64,000 nucleotides of DNA from contig NZ_CP088261.1 in the NCBI RefSeq assembly GCF_021117345.1, positions 2,790,001 to 2,854,000 on the forward strand. Reading direction: 5' to 3'. The stretch is from Microbacterium sp. cx-55. Lineage in GTDB: Bacteria > Actinomycetota > Actinomycetes > Actinomycetales > Microbacteriaceae. The position numbers and the translations under genes are program-made. Below are positions 60,865-64,000 of the stretch, in pieces. The notes below the pieces were generated by a model, which was given only the letters and a program-made list of their open reading frames with translations, searched no databases and was not told the DNA's origin. Every line of letters begins with the position of its first letter. Within the stretch, counting starts at the first letter, position 1.

Positions 60865-61787
60865 CCGCCCCCACCCTCGACCGGACGCCCACGACGCGGC
60901 GCCGTCGCTCGTCGGCACCCGGATACGTCCGAGCGTCCTCCACTCGTCCGCGCCGCTCGGTCGTGCTCACGATCCTGGTCGCGCTGTTCCTGATCTACTC
61001 GCTGCTGCCGCTGTTCTGGCTGCTGATCAACGCGACCAAGACGCAGGCCGACCTGTTCACGACCTTCGGGCTCTGGTTCGGCGACAGCTTCTCGCTGTGG
61101 GACAACATCGTCGCGACATTCACCTACCGCGACGGCATCTTCCTCCGCTGGCTCGGCAACACCCTTCTCTACGTCGTGGTCGGCGCCGGCGGCGCGACAC
61201 TGCTCGCGACCCTCGCCGGGTACGGGCTCGCGAAGTACAACTTCCGCGGACGCAAAGCCGTCTTCGCCGTCGTCATCGGCGCGGTCGCGGTGCCCGGCAC
61301 CGCCCTCGCCGTTCCGACCTTCCTGATGTTCAGCCAGCTGGGCCTCACGAACACCCCGTGGGCCATCATCATCCCGTCGCTGATCAGCCCCTTCGGCCTG
61401 TACCTGATGTGGGTGTTCGCCACCGAGGCCGTCCCGACCGAGCTGCTGGAAGCGGCGCGGATGGATGGCGCGGGCGAGTTCCGCACCTTCTTCACCATCT
61501 CCGCGAAGCTGCTCACCCCCGGCATCGTGACCGTGCTGCTGTTCGCGGTCGTCGCGACCTGGAACAACTACTTCCTGCCGCTCATCATGCTGAGCGATCC
61601 GGCCTGGTACCCGCTCACGGTCGGCCTCAACCAGTGGAACGCGCAGGCCACCGGCGCCGCCGCGCAGCCCATCTACAACCTGGTGATCACGGGCTCGCTC
61701 CTGTCGATCATCCCCATCGTCGTCGCGTTCCTCATGCTGCAGCGGTTCTGGCAGTCGGGACTCAGCGCCGGAAGCGTCAAGCAGTGA
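60861..61787 (+). CDS. Sugar ABC transporter permease (MalG-like)
   Basis: Second membrane subunit, 308 residues with six helices following an Arg/Ser-rich N-terminal tail. The EAA loop is ELLEAARMDGAGEFRTFFTI. VVATWNNYFLPLIMLSD is the MalG-type late segment. ATG at 60861 overlaps the previous stop and has AGGAGA seven bases upstream. A hairpin-rich repeat block (61824-61945) separates it from the substrate-binding protein gene, which is presumably in the same operon. Confidence 0.94.
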   Translation: MTAPTLDRTPTTRRRRSSAPGYVRASSTRPRRSVVLTILVALFLIYSLLPLFWLLINATKTQADLFTTFGLWFGDSFSLWDNIVATFTYRDGIFLRWLGNTLLYVVVGAGGATLLATLAGYGLAKYNFRGRKAVFAVVIGAVAVPGTALAVPTFLMFSQLGLTNTPWAIIIPSLISPFGLYLMWVFATEAVPTELLEAARMDGAGEFRTFFTISAKLLTPGIVTVLLFAVVATWNNYFLPLIMLSDPAWYPLTVGLNQWNAQATGAAAQPIYNLVITGSLLSIIPIVVAFLMLQRFWQSGLSAGSVKQ

Positions 61788-61823
61788 CGAGGGGAACTGC
61801 CTGACCACGTTCGTCTCCTCCCT

Positions 61824-61945
61824 CCGGGGCATCCCACCCCGCACCCGAAGAGCCGGAGCATCCGCCCCGGCACCCGAAATACCCCGGGGCATCCGCCCGG
61901 GAACCTGCAACACCCGGGGCACCCGCCCCGGCATCCACAACAACG
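61824..61945 (+). repeat. Four 30-bp imperfect tandem repeats
   Basis: CCGGGGC or CCGGAGC cores begin at 61824, 61853, 61884 and 61914 (periods 29, 31 and 30 bp). Each unit (CCGGGGCATCCGCCCCGGCA type) can form a small hairpin. They sit between the permease and SBP genes, where mRNA-stabilising or partially terminating hairpins would adjust SBP levels. Confidence 0.75.
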
Positions 61946-61961
61946 AAGTGAAGGAAATCCC

Positions 61962-63308
61962 ATGACACCCATGCGCAAGGGCTCGGCGCTGCGTCGCATC
62001 GCATTCGTCGTGGCCGCGACTGCCATCGCCGGCAGCTCGCTCGCCGCGTGCTCCTCCGGCGGACCCGCCGCGGGCAGCGGCTCGGCCGACGATCTGGACG
62101 CCGCCCTCGAGGCCGGCGGCGAGATCACGTACTGGTCCTGGACCCCGTCCGCCGAGGACCAGGCCGCCGCGTTCGAGAAGGAATACCCGAACGTCAAGGT
62201 CAACGTCGTCAACGCCGGAACGAACACCGAGGAGTACACCAAGCTCCAGAACGCGATCAAGGCCGGTTCGGGCGCGCCCGACGTGGTGCAGGTCGAGTAC
62301 TACGCCTTCCCGCAGTTCGCCCTCACCGAGGGCCTGCTCGACCTGGCCCCGTACGGCTTCGGCGACCTCGAGGGCGACTACACGGCATCCACCTGGAACT
62401 CGGTCGACTTCGACGGCAAGATCTACGGTCTGCCGCAGGACTCGGGCCCCATGGCGTTGTTCTACAACAAGACGGTGTTCGACCAGTACGGCCTCACCGT
62501 CCCCACCACCTGGGACGAGTACATCGCGGAAGCCAAGAAGCTGACCGCCGCCGACCCGACGAAGAAGATCACCAACGACACCGGCGACTCCGGCTTCGCG
62601 ACCAGCATGATCTGGCAGGCCGGCGGCCAGCCGTTCCAGGTCGACGGCACGAACGTGACGCTCGACCTGGCCGACGAGGGCTCGCAGAAGTGGGCCGACA
62701 CGTGGAACCAGCTCGTCGACGGCGATCTGCTCTCGGACGCCTCCAGCTGGAGCGACGAGTGGTTCCAGGGCCTCGGCGACGGATCGATCGCGACTCTCGT
62801 GATCGGCGCATGGATGCCCGGCAACCTGGAGGCATCGGTTCCGGATGCCGCCGGCGACTGGCGCGTCGCGCCCATGCCGACCTACGACGGCACCCCGGTG
62901 TCGGCGGAGAACGGCGGCGGCGGCCAGGCGGTCACCAAGCAGAGCGAGAACCCGGCGCTGGCCGCCGCGTTCCTCAAGTGGCTGAACAACGACCAGGCGA
63001 GCATCGACATCTTCGCGGCGAGCGGCGGCTTCCCCTCCACCACCGCCGACCTCGAGTCGGATGACTTCCTGAACGCGACGTCGGACTACTTCGGCGGCCA
63101 GGAGATCAACAAGGTGCTGGCGCAGTCCGCATCCGACGTTCGCGAGGGATGGCAGTACCTGCCGTTCCAGGTGTACGCGAACAGCATCTTCAGCGACACC
63201 GTCGGCCAGTCCTACGCCTCCAAGGGCGACCTGAACGAGGGTCTCGCCACCTGGCAGGACCAGCTCGTGCAGTACGGCAACGAGCAGGGCTTCACCGTCA
63301 ACAAGTGA
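61962..63308 (+). CDS. Sugar ABC transporter substrate-binding lipoprotein
   Basis: Family 1 extracellular solute-binding protein of 448 residues. The signal peptide ends in the lipobox SLAAC, lipid-modified Cys at about 30. Fold motifs are GEITYWSWTPSAEDQAAAF, PDVVQVEYYAFPQFALTE, DSGPMALFYNKTVFDQYGL and PTTWDEYIAEAKKL. It captures the oligosaccharide released by the wall-bound GH30 and presumably by other secreted enzymes. AAGGAAATCCC precedes the ATG. It is distinct in sequence from the SBP at 9999. A hairpin follows 6 bp after the stop. Confidence 0.94.
   Translation: MTPMRKGSALRRIAFVVAATAIAGSSLAACSSGGPAAGSGSADDLDAALEAGGEITYWSWTPSAEDQAAAFEKEYPNVKVNVVNAGTNTEEYTKLQNAIKAGSGAPDVVQVEYYAFPQFALTEGLLDLAPYGFGDLEGDYTASTWNSVDFDGKIYGLPQDSGPMALFYNKTVFDQYGLTVPTTWDEYIAEAKKLTAADPTKKITNDTGDSGFATSMIWQAGGQPFQVDGTNVTLDLADEGSQKWADTWNQLVDGDLLSDASSWSDEWFQGLGDGSIATLVIGAWMPGNLEASVPDAAGDWRVAPMPTYDGTPVSAENGGGGQAVTKQSENPALAAAFLKWLNNDQASIDIFAASGGFPSTTADLESDDFLNATSDYFGGQEINKVLAQSASDVREGWQYLPFQVYANSIFSDTVGQSYASKGDLNEGLATWQDQLVQYGNEQGFTVNK

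Positions 63309-64000
<692 letters not shown>

Overview
The window is high-GC chromosomal DNA from an actinobacterium, most likely a Microbacteriaceae member close to Microbacterium. This rests on the GC-rich third positions, the frequent GTG starts, the ATGA/GTGA stop-start overlaps, and the presence together of LCP, serS-HAD, diacylglycerol kinase, pheA and pgm genes. No rRNA, integrase, transposase or phage gene was seen. Family assignments come from motifs read by eye, not from database searches.

Region 1 (1-7.8 kb): an MBL-fold hydrolase and an MFS transporter divergent from a LysR regulator; a BLUF photoreceptor coupled to a 76-residue protein; a MacAB-like ABC exporter (adaptor, ATPase, permease); and a PPOX-fold flavoprotein. 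Region 2 (7.8-15.8 kb): a sugar-oxidation locus with a hydroxypyruvate-isomerase-like TIM barrel, ROK regulator, sugar ABC importer, pyranose-oxidase-like GMC oxidoreductase and a second TIM-barrel enzyme. Region 3 (15.9-20.5 kb): a membrane protein, Cof-type HAD phosphatase, DUF429 protein, divergent Y-family DNA polymerase and haem O synthase.

Region 4 (20.5-30.6 kb) is the most interesting part. A domain-permuted GH3 hydrolase with a membrane anchor at each end, a cytosolic GH3, a GtrA-like membrane protein, a GT2 glycosyltransferase and an AgrC/AgrA-type (GHKL/LytTR) two-component pair run in one direction. A second GtrA paralogue faces them. Both outer promoters carry a 9-bp direct repeat at exactly 21-bp spacing, the geometry bound by LytTR regulators. 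This suggests one regulated surface-glycan assembly and remodelling system.

Region 5 (30.8-54.3 kb) is mostly core genome: gamma-carbonic-anhydrase-like protein, two tRNA-Ser genes, LCP ligase, alcohol dehydrogenase, HAD-serS, diacylglycerol kinase, photolyase, a secreted-type helical protein pair, LLM oxidoreductase, pheA, a membrane GT2 synthase with a GH18 protein, a fused histidine kinase with a LuxR regulator, pgm and a Gfo/Idh/MocA dehydrogenase. Its intergenic gaps hold several palindromic repeat families, including a four-unit array with an exact 64-bp period (43200-43442).

Region 6 (54.4-64.0 kb) is a LacI-controlled arabinogalactan-type locus: a cell-wall-anchored GH30, the LacI repressor with four 14-bp operators, a sugar ABC importer and a GH51 arabinofuranosidase cut by the window end.
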